Shown here: one piece after another, positions 1 through 10,700 of the stretch
Layout of the letters: each line of letters opens with the position of its first letter
How positions within the stretch are numbered: position 1 is the stretch's first letter
Assembly: GCA_902729315.2 (NCBI GenBank)
Contig: LR746265.1
Location: 6,950,892 to 7,014,891, forward strand
Direction of reading: 5' to 3'
DNA length: 64,000 nucleotides
Origin: Spirodela intermedia
Lineage: Eukaryota > Streptophyta > Magnoliopsida > Alismatales > Araceae
Notes under the pieces: generated by a model
Database searches by the model: none
What the model was told of the DNA's origin: nothing
The model's input: only the letters and a program-made list of their open reading frames with translations
Made by a program: the position numbers and the translations under genes

Positions 1-1779
1 TTATCTCTATTTTACTAGATGATAATTGAGAGTTATGTTTATACCCATAATGCCAGTACATGCAAGAACTTAAGTTCTTGGTATCATGGCACTTTATCTA
101 CCAACAGATCCATTGTCTTTGGTCACATGGCACACTAAGCATTATGAGGTTAACTCGTCACAACTCATTTCTAGTCGAAAACTTATGTTCTTAGTATCAT
201 GATGCTTCGCTCACTGTCAAATCATCTTTTCTGGTCATGTGGCATGTTGAGTGATGTAAGATTCGTGAACTACTAATGAACTGCTTTACGTGTTGGATAT
301 TGTGGTGGTTCACCTGTAAGATCTGCCTTATCTAGTCACATGGGCCACTGTGTCGTTGAATCAAACTGCCCCAAACTACTATCTTAAAACAAACAAGAAC
401 ATTTAGTCCCACATCATAAGTGTTTCAACATTTTGGGATGTATATATATTAAAGGTATGTTTTGAGTGCAAGACCCTTTCTCTCGAAAAAAATAATGCCT
501 AGGGCTATCTTCGGAGAAAGCAATAAGTGATCCTCTCTTATGCACATGTGTATATGACACTCCTTCCTCCGCGATTGGTTGGCCCTAGAGACTTGACAAG
601 GAACTGATGCATTCATGTGTGAAGTGAGTCCCTTGCTGTTGTTCGAACCCCACTCGTGGCTCCCCCGATCTAGGTTCACTCACTCGAACACAACACCCCT
701 TAGGGTCAGATGCCAAGTGCTTGTTCACCAGTAGGTTGTGATTCTTTTTAATTTATTTTATATTATAAAAATAAAAATTAGACTGCCTTTAACTTCAAAC
801 TTTCAAAATTTATAATATATTGATGTATTTATTTTGCAAGTTAGCATGCAGAAATAAAATAATGAAATTATTTAAACATAAAAAATCTAGCTTTAACAGT
901 TAAAAGGAAGAATAATATGATTAAAGATGCACTATGTTGAGCTTTGTAGTAGAGTTTAGCAAAGGTAGAACCTATATGCATATTGCAATCAATTGATGTC
1001 TCAATCGTCAATGAAGAGGTAGAAAAACATTAGATGCTATCCAATATGAAGATGCTAAAATAGTTGGCTCAAGTTCCTTCCCAAATTACTTTATGCAATG
1101 AGGATCACTTCATAAAAGGTTGATTAGTATTGAGTCCTTTATTTGCTCTTATTTTCATATTCTTGTGAGATTTCATGATAAAAACCCAACAGGACCTCCT
1201 AAAAGTTTTAAATAATTTTGTAGGTTTTTAAAGGTTTTGTAGGAGGTCATGGTGGGTTTTTAAATTCCAAAAGAATTACACAACATATATATTAGCTTGA
1301 TATGAGGAAGAAGATAAAATAATATATCAACGAGTGCACAATCTGCTAGTCAAATAGGACTTCTACTTTATTACCAGCTCTCCCCCTATGACCGTTGTCT
1401 ATGCTTAGTGTGACATGAGATGATATTTCTATAGATTTTTTTGAGGGCCTACCAAATCTAAGGGTTATGATTTATTCTCATCATTGTTGATAGACTAAGT
1501 AATTTTGAGCATTTTATACCTCTAAGGCACCCATTTACAACAAATGATATACATGACTTAAGTCTATTGTAAATTAGAGCTTAGAAATCTACTTCAGATG
1601 CTTTGCCATGATAAGGCTAAACTATGAAATGAGTGATTACATTAGGCAGAACTTAGTTATAATACTTCTTATCTCTTAGTCATCAAGATGATGCATGTCA
1701 AAATATTTTATAGATCCTCCAATATTATCATGATATGGGTTGTCTACTTCATCAATCGATGTAGTGGACAAATATTTAA
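1..1779. other. AT-rich intergenic, no gene seen
   Basis: No open frame longer than about 75 codons and no recognisable protein similarity. The stretch around 400-480 carries a TTTAGTCCCACATCA motif, a phrase common in plant LTR and TRIM elements, and a related phrase lies on the opposite strand near 12550. This suggests old repeat DNA, but I cannot define element ends. Confidence 0.5.
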
Positions 1780-2330
1780 TGGAACATGATAAAATACTTA
1801 AGCTTTTGAAGGAGCAACTTCAGCATTCATAATCCAAGATGAAAGCACATGTGGATAAACATAAAAGAAACATCAAATTTCAAATGAAAGGCTTCATTTA
1901 TCTATGACTCAAACCCTATTGAATGAAGTCATTAATAGAGAAACCAAACAAAAAGCTTGGCCCTAAGTTCTTCAGACCATATCCCATCAAAGAGCAAATT
2001 AGATCGAGAACATACAAATTAGAGCTACCAAATAGCACAACTCTTTATCTAGTGTTTAATGTCTCATAATTCTGTAAAGCCTTGGAAAATCTTGACTGAA
2101 GTCAACAAATTCCAAGAGTGCATACAAATGATTTTGAATGGGTGATTGTTCCTCAAGACATCCTTGTCATTCATAATTCATATTTTAACATGGAATTAAT
2201 AATTAAATGGATAGACTTTCTTGACAATGAAGTCTCATGGGAATAAGCATCAATAATTTAGCAAAAAATTTCAAAATTTCACCTTGAGGACAAGGCAAAA
2301 CTCATGATTTATTTTCAAAATTTCACCTTG
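1780..2330 (+). pseudogene. Decayed Ty3/Gypsy (chromovirus-like) polyprotein 3' end
   Basis: Conceptual translation in shifting frames, with several stops, resembles the end of a Ty3/Gypsy polyprotein. A stretch rich in K/H/R near 1790-1880 matches the usual MK..ADKHRR region after the integrase core. A KLGPKFFRPY motif at about 1952-1983 corresponds to the GPY/F module of the integrase C terminus. A chromodomain-like segment (ELIIKW...EVSWE) lies at about 2192-2245, and an FHLEDK-type tail follows near 2280. The upstream protease, RT and RNase H regions are not recognisable, and I could not fix LTRs. The reading is from motif resemblance only; frameshifts and stops show it is inactive. Confidence 0.65.
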
Positions 2331-3941
2331 TGTTGAGGAATTCTACACAGTTATTTTAGAAGGAAGAAAAGATTATAAGGAGGTCCTAATAGACTAGAGG
2401 AATAATTAGAACTTCCTAAAGAATGCATAGGGGATACCTCAAAATAATGATGAAGGGTATAAATAAAAGAAAAGGAAAGAAAGACAGTACCTTTCGAAGA
2501 AGTTGGTTTGAGTTCTTAGATAGTCAAGCAAGGGCCCACTGTTATCTTAGATCTGAGGTAATTAAATCTATTTCTTTTTATTTCTCCCCTCTGTCCCTCT
2601 ATCTTATCTATTTTAGACATTGTTCTTATCTTCTTATTTAATAAGTCCTAATTTTCATTTGGAAGTTGGAGCCTTATCACCAAATTCTTTTATTTAATCA
2701 TCAGTCCCTTCCACTCTTTGATTAGGTTTACGTTTTATGTATATTATGATTGTTTAATGCGCCTAATTGCAAGATGATAACTTATTCTAGACTACTACAA
2801 AGTTATGTGCATGCTATCTTATTCCTACAGTCACTTGTCTAGTCTTGTTCAGATGCATGGGTATGTTAAATATAACCTATTATTCTATGCTATTTGATGA
2901 TGAATATGTAAGATAATAATTATCCATTATTATATACACACTAGAATAAAACTTTATGTAATAAACCAATAACTCTCATCCTGTTTCATGAGTTTTTCAT
3001 TGGGGGTTACCCTATCCAATACCTTGTGGTCTTCTTTTGTTTGTTTTTGGCCAAATTTCTCTAAAGAAAGCTGTGACAAAGAGCACCCATGATTCATTTT
3101 CATAATGTTTAAGACATTAATTTAGGTATCATATTATTATACTGAGTATACGTTTCCCATTCCGTTGAATATCTGCAGTCTGAAAGATAGATCACGAATA
3201 TCACTCTACAATTAAATGATTTACAGCCCTGGTCTTTGAGCTGCAGAAACGTCGTGTAAGTAAGCCTTCAAGTTTTGTTGCAGGTTCTCAGGGTAGTTCC
3301 TTTTTGGAAGGGTTTGATGTTTAACTGTTTAGGGAAAGGAATTCATCCACACCATCATCCACCTCTAGGATTCTGTACATGTTCTTTTGGAAGTCAGCTA
3401 GAAGAGATCCTCTGACTGGCTGTCATTTATCTCTTTTCTTGAAACGCAGAGAATTAAAGTATCCAGCTATCGCTGTTGTGTTAGCTATCATGTTCTTCTT
3501 GATGTATCTTGCATTATGTTTCATTATAGAAGCCAATTAAGTCAAGTTGGATCCGTCAAAAACAGCAACTACGATTTGCACGTTTGGAGGAATGGGGTGG
3601 TAGAGACGCCAATGATGAGTACATTCTTTCATGTGTGGGCATTTTCATCTTGTTTTCTTGAAGCAGGCCTGACTCTGACGTTTATTTCAAGGACCTGAAG
3701 ATTAGCTTTTTTAATAATGAGTTGATTGTATATAAGCCCAAAAAGGAGGGTTTTTTATCTTTCTGCATCACTTTGCCGGTGAGACTGTAGACAGTGGAAA
3801 TGTTGTCTGAAAAATGTCGGGCAATAGATAAAGTGGGTCCCAAGGAGAGTCCAGAATTCGTCGAGTGGTTAACAGAGCTTTTTTTCTGAAAACAAAGCGT
3901 GCATCACAGCACCGGCCTCGGCATTGTGCGCTAGGGAGAGC
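2331..3941. other. Non-coding stretch downstream of the Gypsy remnant
   Basis: AT-rich in the first half and more balanced from about 3200. Short frames only. It may contain the former 3' LTR of the Gypsy remnant, because a TATAAATAAAAG-like string occurs near 2458, but no paired LTR is visible. I see no gene here. Confidence 0.4.
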
Positions 3942-4907
3942 TGTTAATGATTGCACTATACTTTCCGAAATATAATGAATATTTTAAATCACTAAAATAT
4001 AGTGTCATGAAATCATTTGAGCAAGAAAAATCAGGAGATCGAGCTCAGGAAATCCAAACTTGGAGGACAGTGGAGGTAAAAACATCTCTTACCATTTCAC
4101 TATGTTATAGATGTTGTCTTTTGACAATTTTCCTACCACAATGGGTAAGGAATACACTCGGTAATTTCATCATGGATTCACAAGCATCCAAGCGCTGAAT
4201 TTAAGGCTTAGTATCATCATGAAGAGTGATGATCTGACTCGCCAGGATCAAAGGGTTGTATGCAGTGAATTATCATCATGAAGCTGAATGTTTACAAGAT
4301 GTTATGTGGGACCTCTGTCTTGGCGTTTGCCTAAATATCTCCCTCACCCAGTCAAGAATAAATTTTTACTACACCCCCGTGAGGCGTATTTTTGGTGTTA
4401 TACATTTTCCACCACACAGACGCACCTACAGTTCTCCAAAGGCCACAGTTACGAATAAAAGGGAGTGGGGTTCGATGAGATGCCTCTGAGGTGGGACTGG
4501 GTGAGGGAGACATTTAGGCAAATGTCAGGACTGAGATGGCACATAACATCTTGCAAACATGCAGCTTCATGATGATAATTCACTGCATAAAACCCTTTGA
4601 TGCTGGCGAGTCAGATCATCACTCTTCATGATGATACTAAGCCTCAAAATTCAGCTCTTGGATACTTGTGAATCCATGATGAAATTACCGAGTGTATTCC
4701 TTACCCATTGTGGTAGGAAAATTGTCAAAAGACAACGTCTATAATCTAGTGAAATGGTAAGAGATGTTTTTGCCTCCACTGTCCTCCAAGTTTGGATTTC
4801 CTGAGCTCGATCTCCTGATTTTTCTTGCTCAAATGAGCTCATGACACTCTATTTTAGTGATTTAAAATCTTCACTATATTTCGGAAAGTATAGTGCAATC
4901 AGTAATA
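3942..4907. repeat. Fold-back (inverted repeat) element, ~410-bp arms
   Basis: Bases 3942-4353 read again in reverse complement at about 4493-4907, with few differences. Both arms begin at their outer ends with TGATTGCACTATACTTTCCG and run inward to CTCCCTCACCCAGTC. The loop (about 4354-4492) holds a short piece related to the repeat family at 6555-6902 (ACTACACCCYCGTGAG) and a reversed piece related to 20400-20460. One arm-length copy occurs unpaired inside the composite repeat at 19766-20990. Short open frames in the arms are repeat sequence, not genes. A DNA-transposon fold-back or an inverted double insertion would both explain it; no transposase is present. Confidence 0.85.
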
Positions 4908-5160
4908 TGGTGAAGCATCACAAAGTTTCAGCTTATTATGAAAAAAGGAGCCGTCTCCGATCACAGAACCATTTAGTTCACTATCTAGGTATGCCTCTTA
5001 TTGAGTACTTCGATGGGCAATAGAGGTAAAGGGGTCACCGACCAGGGCTCTGGGGTTTATAAATTGAGGCCCGTTCTAAAGAGACTAAGTGAGTGGACCT
5101 TTACGTAGACCAATGAATTCGGTCGGTGTAGAACTTTTATACATGCAGCATCTTTTGTAA
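4908..5160 (-). repeat. Terminal segment of the same dispersed repeat family
   Basis: Continues the right arm outward and matches, in reverse complement, 19766-19990 of the composite repeat. Shared phrases are GTTTCAGCTTATT, AAATTGAGGCCCGTT and CCAATGAATTC/CCAATGAAATC. The similarity stops at about 5160, directly where the 3' untranslated region of the minus-strand Ole e 1-like gene begins, so the repeat boundary sits against the gene's 3' end. Confidence 0.7.
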
Positions 5161-5348
5161 GCAGGCCGTCGTCGCCCGCATTACGCAGGAGGAGAAGGGA
5201 GACGCGGCGGTGTATGGACGCAACAGACTAGACGCTGTGATTCCTGCCCGTTCTTCCTTTATTCAGCAGCAGCAGTAGGAGGAAGGGGTTAGAAGGGGAA
5301 ATATGGTCGTCGTCCCCGGGAGGCGGCGGCGGCGGCGGCGGAGGAGGC

Positions 5349-5837
5349 TCATTCGTCGTCGCCGAGCTGGTACTGGGCCAGGAGGACGCCGCAGGAGGGG
5401 AGGGGCTCCTCCTTGAGGAATCCGAGGGAGTTCGCGAGACGGACGTTGGTAGCGAGGCCGCTGTTGTGGGTCAGGAGGATGCGGGCGCGGTCCCTTCCGG
5501 TCTTGATCTCTGAGCAGTCCGCGTGGGGGCTCTCCACCAGAACCACCTCGCAGAGTTCGTCCTCATGGTCGTCGGCGACCTTCAGGTGGTATGTGCCGGT
5601 GGCGTCCGTCGTCCCCTCTACCGTGTGAACGAGCTCTTCCGATTCTTCGTGCTTGCACTCTAATCTCACCTTTGCTCCAGCGAGGTACTCGGTTGCGGTG
5701 GTCTCGAAACCGGCGCGGCAGGTGTCGCAAAACACGCGACCCTCGACAACGAAGCTCGGGGAATCCGCTGCGGCGGCGGCAGCGACGGCGAAGAGGGCGG
5801 AACACAGCGCCACGACGCTCAGAAGCTTGGTCGCCAT
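5349..5837 (-). CDS. Pollen Ole e 1 allergen/extensin family secreted protein
   Basis: The frame encodes 162 residues and starts with a hydrophobic, alanine-rich signal peptide (about residues 1-24). The mature part opens with the family hallmark VEGRVFCDTCRAGF (residues 31-44). Six cysteines (37, 40, 61, 96, 108, 149) fit the three-disulphide Ole e 1 fold. The family comprises small secreted, usually glycosylated cell-wall or pollen-tube proteins of the LAT52/Ole e 1 type, whose biochemical role is not firmly known. The ATG at 5837 is the first in frame, gives a proper signal peptide and lies about 80 bp from a TATA box. No intron interrupts the frame, although many relatives have one. A partial copy of its 3' end lies inverted at 6903-7205. 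The family assignment is firm; pollen expression is an inference. Confidence 0.93.
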   Translation of the reverse strand: MATKLLSVVALCSALFAVAAAAAADSPSFVVEGRVFCDTCRAGFETTATEYLAGAKVRLECKHEESEELVHTVEGTTDATGTYHLKVADDHEDELCEVVLVESPHADCSEIKTGRDRARILLTHNSGLATNVRLANSLGFLKEEPLPSCGVLLAQYQLGDDE

Positions 5838-5917
5838 CGTTGCGGGTTCTACACCTCTCCTTCTCTCGATGAAACCCTGCGGGAGAATTTGTGTTGAAAG
5901 CCTCCCCCGGGCCTCTG

Positions 5918-5924
5918 TTTTATA
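5918..5924 (-). promoter_or_regulatory. TATA box of the Ole e 1-like gene
   Basis: TATAAAA on the minus strand, about 80 bp upstream of the start codon, in otherwise GC-rich sequence. Spacing suits a short 5' leader of roughly 50 bases. Confidence 0.6.
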
Positions 5925-6554
5925 GTTTCCCCCCCTCTCCGGTCCGCCTTCTCTGTCGGAGAATACCCGGTGCCTGTTAGAGAGAGAGGCTAGGCGGGAT
6001 TAGCGAGTTTTGACAGGGAGGGAGGAAGGAGGAAGTAGGTGGGTTAAGTTAGGGCGTAGACCGGGTCAGCCGGGGTGTCTGGAGAACCGCATCTCCGGGG
6101 GAGAGGGGGGGGGAGGGGGAGGGCTACACGACGATCTAAGGTGTAACTAGGCGCCAAATATAACTCTAATCAGCAGACCATCTGTGAGATAATCGTTCTG
6201 CAGAAGCGCCGTCTGATGCTCCGTTCTTTAGTCCTCCGTGGAGATCGATAAAACTCCAATCGTCGGGTATATAACCAGAGAACTAAGCGGCCTTTCCCTC
6301 TCCCTGTGCAGCAGAACAAGCATTTCACCATTGGAGACCATTCCGACATCTTCGTCGTAAGTTTTTCTAAAGAACAGGGGCCGAGGGGGCGAGGGAGAAT
6401 TGATGGGTGGTACGAGAGATTTGAGCCTAGAACTAGTGAGTTGATTTAGATAATTAATCACCGAACTGGCCTCCTCCTCAATCAGAGAGCTACTCTTGGA
6501 GGTACTTCCTCGCCGTAGTGCCACCTCGAGTAGATCTGAGGGAAGACCCTCCGG
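5925..6554. other. Upstream region of the Ole e 1-like gene, no gene seen
   Basis: GC-rich promoter-side sequence with a G-rich run near 6095-6122, grading into repeat-like sequence from about 6230. The minus-strand open frame at 6228-6587 has no recognisable motif and overlaps the edge of a dispersed repeat, so I do not call it a gene. Confidence 0.4.
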
Positions 6555-6902
6555 TGGCGCCGCCTTTGAAGGTATTTTTACACACATTATTACCTCATTT
6601 GGCTATCTAGAACCCTTATCTGTTATAAGAAAGGCCACTCAAGAACAAATTTTTTACTACACCCTCGTGAGATAACCCCTATTTCCTGAAATGCCTACCA
6701 ATCATAAACGCCCGGTTGCACTACATGGGCATATTTCTGGTATTATACGTTTTTCACCCCACCATGAGATGGTGGAGCTCTGCCCACATTAGATAGAGCT
6801 CTACGTAGCAAGAGACTACGGACCTAACAGGCCGAACTGGCCAAGCCAAGCCAGCTCCACTAGGAGTACGTTGTAAGAGGCGACAGAAACGGGCCCTAGA
6901 TA
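6555..6902 (+). repeat. Dispersed repeat family copy (B part)
   Basis: Shares long stretches with 20605-20990 (same strand) and 14402-14772 (opposite strand). Common landmarks in order are CCTTTGAAGGTATTTTT, TACTACACCCTCGTGAG, CCCCTATTTCCT, CCCGGTTGCACTAC, GTGGAGCTCTGCCC, GCAAGAGACTA, GCCAAGCCAGCTCCACT and a terminal GGCCCYAGATAAA. It contains no coding capacity. In this copy the terminus abuts the Ole e 1-like gene fragment without spacer. Confidence 0.8.
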
Positions 6903-7205
6903 AACAGCGGCCTCGCCATCAACTTACGTCTCGCCAACTCCCTCGGCTTCCTCAAGGAGGAGAGCCCCCCCTCTTCCGGTAACTTCCTGGTCCAGTACTA
7001 GCTCGGCGACGACGAATGACCCCCCGCCGCCGGATGCGGGACGAAGGAGGGACGAAGGCCCTATTTCCCCCCCTTCTCCCTTCCTCCTGCTTCTGGTGCC
7101 GCTCAATAAAGAAAGAACAGACGGGAATCACAGCGTCTAATCTGCTGCGTCCATACGCCGCAGCGTCTCCCTCCTCCTGCCTGATGCAGGCGACGACGGC
7201 CTGCT
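6903..7205 (+). pseudogene. Truncated duplicate of the Ole e 1-like gene 3' end plus 3' UTR
   Basis: Starting at 6903, the frame reads NSGLAINLRLANSLGFLKEE and matches residues 125-144 of the intact protein on the other strand at 5349-5837. It continues to the same LGDDE ending and TGA (7017-7019), but has an internal TAG where the intact gene has CAG (Q). The match carries on through the 3' untranslated region, including TCACAGCGTCTA, TGCGTCCATAC and GCGACGACGGCCTGC, to about 7205, equivalent to 5160 in the original. Everything upstream of residue 125 is missing. This is a non-functional partial copy in inverted orientation, joined directly to the dispersed repeat on its left. Confidence 0.9.
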
Positions 7206-7261
7206 TCCATTCCTCTCGGTTCTCCGCCTGCCGATTCCGACCATAAACTGGCGAACCTACC

Positions 7262-7395
7262 TCATTTTATTCCATCCCACCCCGTCACCGTACCTTCGTT
7301 AATCTCTCTTCCCTTCACCATCTCTCCTCCCCCTCCTCCAGACCTACGGCCGCTTCCCCAATGCGAGCGAAGTCGGCAAAAAACACACCACAAAG
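7262..7395 (-). pseudogene. Fragment copied from the start of the WAT1-like gene
   Basis: On the minus strand this stretch carries GCATTGGGGAAGCGGCCGTA, followed by GGTCTGGAGGAGG and an ATG GTG AAG GGA AGA GAG start. That matches 21741-21826, the leader and first codons of the intact WAT1-like gene (ATG GAG AAG GGA AGG GAG). Similarity fades beyond the first codons and a stop follows soon after. It is a gene fragment, not a gene, and has no other exons nearby. Confidence 0.75.
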
Positions 7396-7480
7396 AGAAA
7401 GACACCGGAGAGGAGATTCTTTAAAAATGCTGCTCGCGTGCTCTCTCTCTCGTTAAGATGAAGAAACACCAGAAGCGGTG
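7396..7480 (+). pseudogene. Fragment copied from the WAT1-like gene 5' leader
   Basis: The order GGAGAGGAGATTCTTTAAAAA, TGCTGCTCG, (CT)n, TTAAG, AGAAACACCAGAAGC parallels 21553-21695 in front of the intact WAT1-like gene, including the position of the (CT)n tract. That tract is only 5-6 repeats here against more than 30 there. It lies in the opposite orientation to the neighbouring WAT1 fragment at 7262-7395, so the two pieces have been rearranged relative to the source. Confidence 0.7.
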
Positions 7481-7507
7481 CAGCAGGTGTCGCAGTACAC
7501 TCGCCCC
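7449..7507 (-). pseudogene. Possible Ole e 1-type N-terminal motif scrap cut by a retrotransposon
   Basis: On the minus strand, 7507 downward reads GRVYCDTC in one frame, the hallmark of Ole e 1 proteins (GRVFCDTC in the intact gene here). A stop codon lies within about 18 codons. The copia element starts at 7508 immediately before the motif. The piece is too short for certainty and partly overlaps the WAT1-leader similarity, so this is a tentative call. Confidence 0.35.
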
Positions 7508-7637
7508 TATTGGGAGCAAAAACTTGCTCGAGGATTGTGTGAGAGAAGAAGAAGAAGAAGAAGAAGAATCGAGACTAGGATTTCAAGAACACAGCATAAA
7601 TCATCTGTCTATTTCGTGGTACACAAGAAGTACATTT

Positions 7638-7680
<43 letters not shown>

Positions 7681-7798
7681 ACATTCGCTAGAGATAGTTA
7701 TGGTCCGTGGAAACATTCATTGTCAGAGTAACTTTCGGAGTTTCTCCGACTCTGGCAATCTTCACGGGCACATTCTTTGACTGGGCATAATGCCTTCA
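7508..7798 (-). repeat. 3' LTR of the copia element
   Basis: It is 291 bp, about 75 bp shorter than its partner because a central block present at about 11905-11995 is missing. It contains expanded GAA (about 7548-7567) and GA (7641-7678) runs that are much shorter in the other LTR. The terminal TG at 7508 has changed to TA. Confidence 0.85.
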
Positions 7799-7799
7799 A

Positions 7800-10700
7800 T
7801 CTCCCCTCTAAGCCTAGTATTTTCGTCATCTTCAGTCATGCTCAATTTTTGACGTCGTTCGTCAAATTGAGCTCTCCCTAATATCTTCGTGGGTATATTG
7901 GCTAATTGATCACTGGTACTAACATGCTTTGCTTCAATCTTTTGTTCTTCGAGGCAGGATCGAATGAAGTGACACTGTGTATCAATGTGCTTCGATCTGC
8001 TGTGGTAAACTGGATTTTTCGACAATGCAATTGCTTATTGTCTATAAATAGTTTTACTTGAGTGAGTTTCTCCATCTTCAGTTCACCGATGAGCCTTGCG
8101 AACTAAATCCTCTGGTAGGCTACAGTAGTAACAACTACATATTCTGCTTTGCACGAGGGTAGTGCAACTATCTTTTATTTTTGTGAAGTCCGACTTATCA
8201 AATTTGATCCGAAGAAGAATAAAAATCCAGTCGTGCTTTTCCGATCAGCTAAGTCTTTGGTATGATCACTATCACTATATCTTGATATAGTAAAATTTGC
8301 TTCGTTCTTGAAGATCATACCGTAATTTATAGTATCGTTAACATATTAAAGAATTTGCTTCAATGCTGTCATGTGCTCTAATGTAGGTAGTTCCATATAT
8401 CTACTAAGATAACCCAATGAATAAGTCGAATCAAATTGAGTGTGGATTAGGTACTTCAAGCTCCCAATTATGTTCCTGAACTTAGTAGAATCAGCTAGTG
8501 GGTTCTTACTATTTTCACCGAACTTGAACCGAACTTCTAGTGGTATGGAAACTAAATTACAATCTTGCATTCTGCTATGTTCAAGTAATCATAGAGTATA
8601 GTTCCTCTACTTCAGCTTGATCACATCTCCTTGTTGTTCTACTTCAATTCTCAAATATGAGGTGAGTAAGCCTAGATCACTCATCTTGAAATATTTTATC
8701 ATTTGTTGCTTGAAATCTGAAATACCTTTTTCAATTGTTCCAATGATTATGAGGTCATCCACATAGACTCCAATTATCAAATGAGCTTCATTTGATGATT
8801 TTGTGTAGACTCATGTTCCTATGAGCTTCTAATAAAATCAAGTGAGGTAAGGCTTTTATCTTTGTATACTAGGCTCGAGGAGCTTGTTTCAAGTCATAAA
8901 GTGCTTTTTTTAACTTTAAAACACAATTCTCCATATCATTTTGGATGAAACCTTCTAGTTGTTTGAAAAACACCTCTTCTTCCAATTCACCATTTAGAAA
9001 AGCTGACATCACATCTAAATGATGAAGTTTCCATCCATTTTGAGCACCAAGAGTAATTATTACTCTTACTGTCTCCACCTTGCTACTAGTGCAAAAATTT
9101 CTTCATAGTCAATGCTGAATTGCTGAACATATCATTTTGCAACTAAGTGAGCCATGTGCCAAATAGTTTCTCTTTGAGAATTTTGCTTCATCTTGAATAT
9201 CAATTTCTTTCTCTATAGCTTTTTTTCATACTTCTTGTGCCATTGCTTCTTGATATGAGGTGGCCTCCTCATGCATTAAGTGACATTCTTCAATCTCTCT
9301 ATAGACCTAGTCTATGTCTTTATATCTTCTTGGGCAGTCCTCCTCTATGGATGAAGATCTATCTTATTTATGATCAGGAGAATTTTTGTGTCTTACTTCA
9401 TAGTTAATATGGTCAACTTGAGTTTCCCCTGCATCAATTGAATCAATAAAGGATGGAAAGTAGAGTGTACATCTACTTGTTTGATCAATGTGATTCTAAT
9501 CCCACTAGCTACTTTCTTTGAAAATTATATCTCTACTAATGTGAACTCTGTCATCTTGTGGATTATAGCACTTATAATCTTTTTGTGCCAGCTTCATAGC
9601 CTATGAAGATCATAGGTTTACCTCTATCTTGTAGTTTTGTGAGTCGTTGTCTAAGTGTCTTCACATGGGCCAATGAGCCAAACACTCTAAGATGAGCTAC
9701 ATTTTGCTTTGAACTAGTCTAAACTTTATGCAGCGTAGCTTTATCTAGGCTCTTATTTGGAGACCAATTCAAGATGTAAACACATGTTCACAGCTTCACC
9801 CTAGAGTTTAGGAGGTAAGTTTTTTTCTTTCAGCATGCTTTGGACCATTTTCATGAGTGTTATGTTCCTCCTTTTTACAACACCATTTCCATGTTGAATG
9901 TAGAAGAAAGAAAACTCAACATAAGTGAATTCTCCCCCCTGATTAGTTCTAAGAGTTCGCACCTTTTCTCCTTTCTCTAGCTTAGTCATTTTCTTGAACT
10001 TCAAAAATGCTTGGAAAGCTTCATTTTTTTGCCTCAACATTACAACCCACATCAATCTTGAGTAGTCATTCACAAGAAGAAGGAAGTACCTATTTCCTTT
10101 ATAAGTAGTAGAAGAGATGGGCCTACATGTCTCCATGAACAAGCTCCAATTATCTACTAGCTTTGAATTCAAAAGAGGATGGGAATGGGCTTCTGTGTTG
10201 TTTACTAACAACACAAGATCAACAGAGATTATCTGAGATTTTAATTATAGTAATCCCTTCACCATGTCCCGAAAGAAGAGATCTTTCAAAGAATGAAAAT
10301 TTAAGTGTCCATGCCTTCTATGACATTTCTAATCTACTTCATGACACCCTTTTGAAACAAGACAATGTTCTTCAATTTGTAACTGTAGTAAATACAGTCT
10401 TCCTTGTGTCTTCTCACCTTTGCTAGAAGTCTTTTGTGTTGATCATAGATAGTAAGGAAATTAGATGCCATCACCATATTGAATCCTTAATCATTTAACC
10501 ACTGAGACTAAGAATATTGATCTTGAGTCTAAGAAAATATAGAACATTATTGAGTTTCAATTTACTTCCATCCTGGCAATTTACAAGAATACTTTACCAG
10601 AGATGTCAATATTGGATCCATCGCCAAACTTTACTACACTACCTAGTGAATCATCAAAATCACAAAGCAATCTCTTTTTGTCTGTCATGTGGTTTGTGAC

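Noticed and set aside
636-652. GTTCGAACCC resembling a Pol III B box (possible tRNA-derived SINE)
   Set aside because: No matching A box at the right distance, no tRNA fold and no repeated copy with clear ends in this window.
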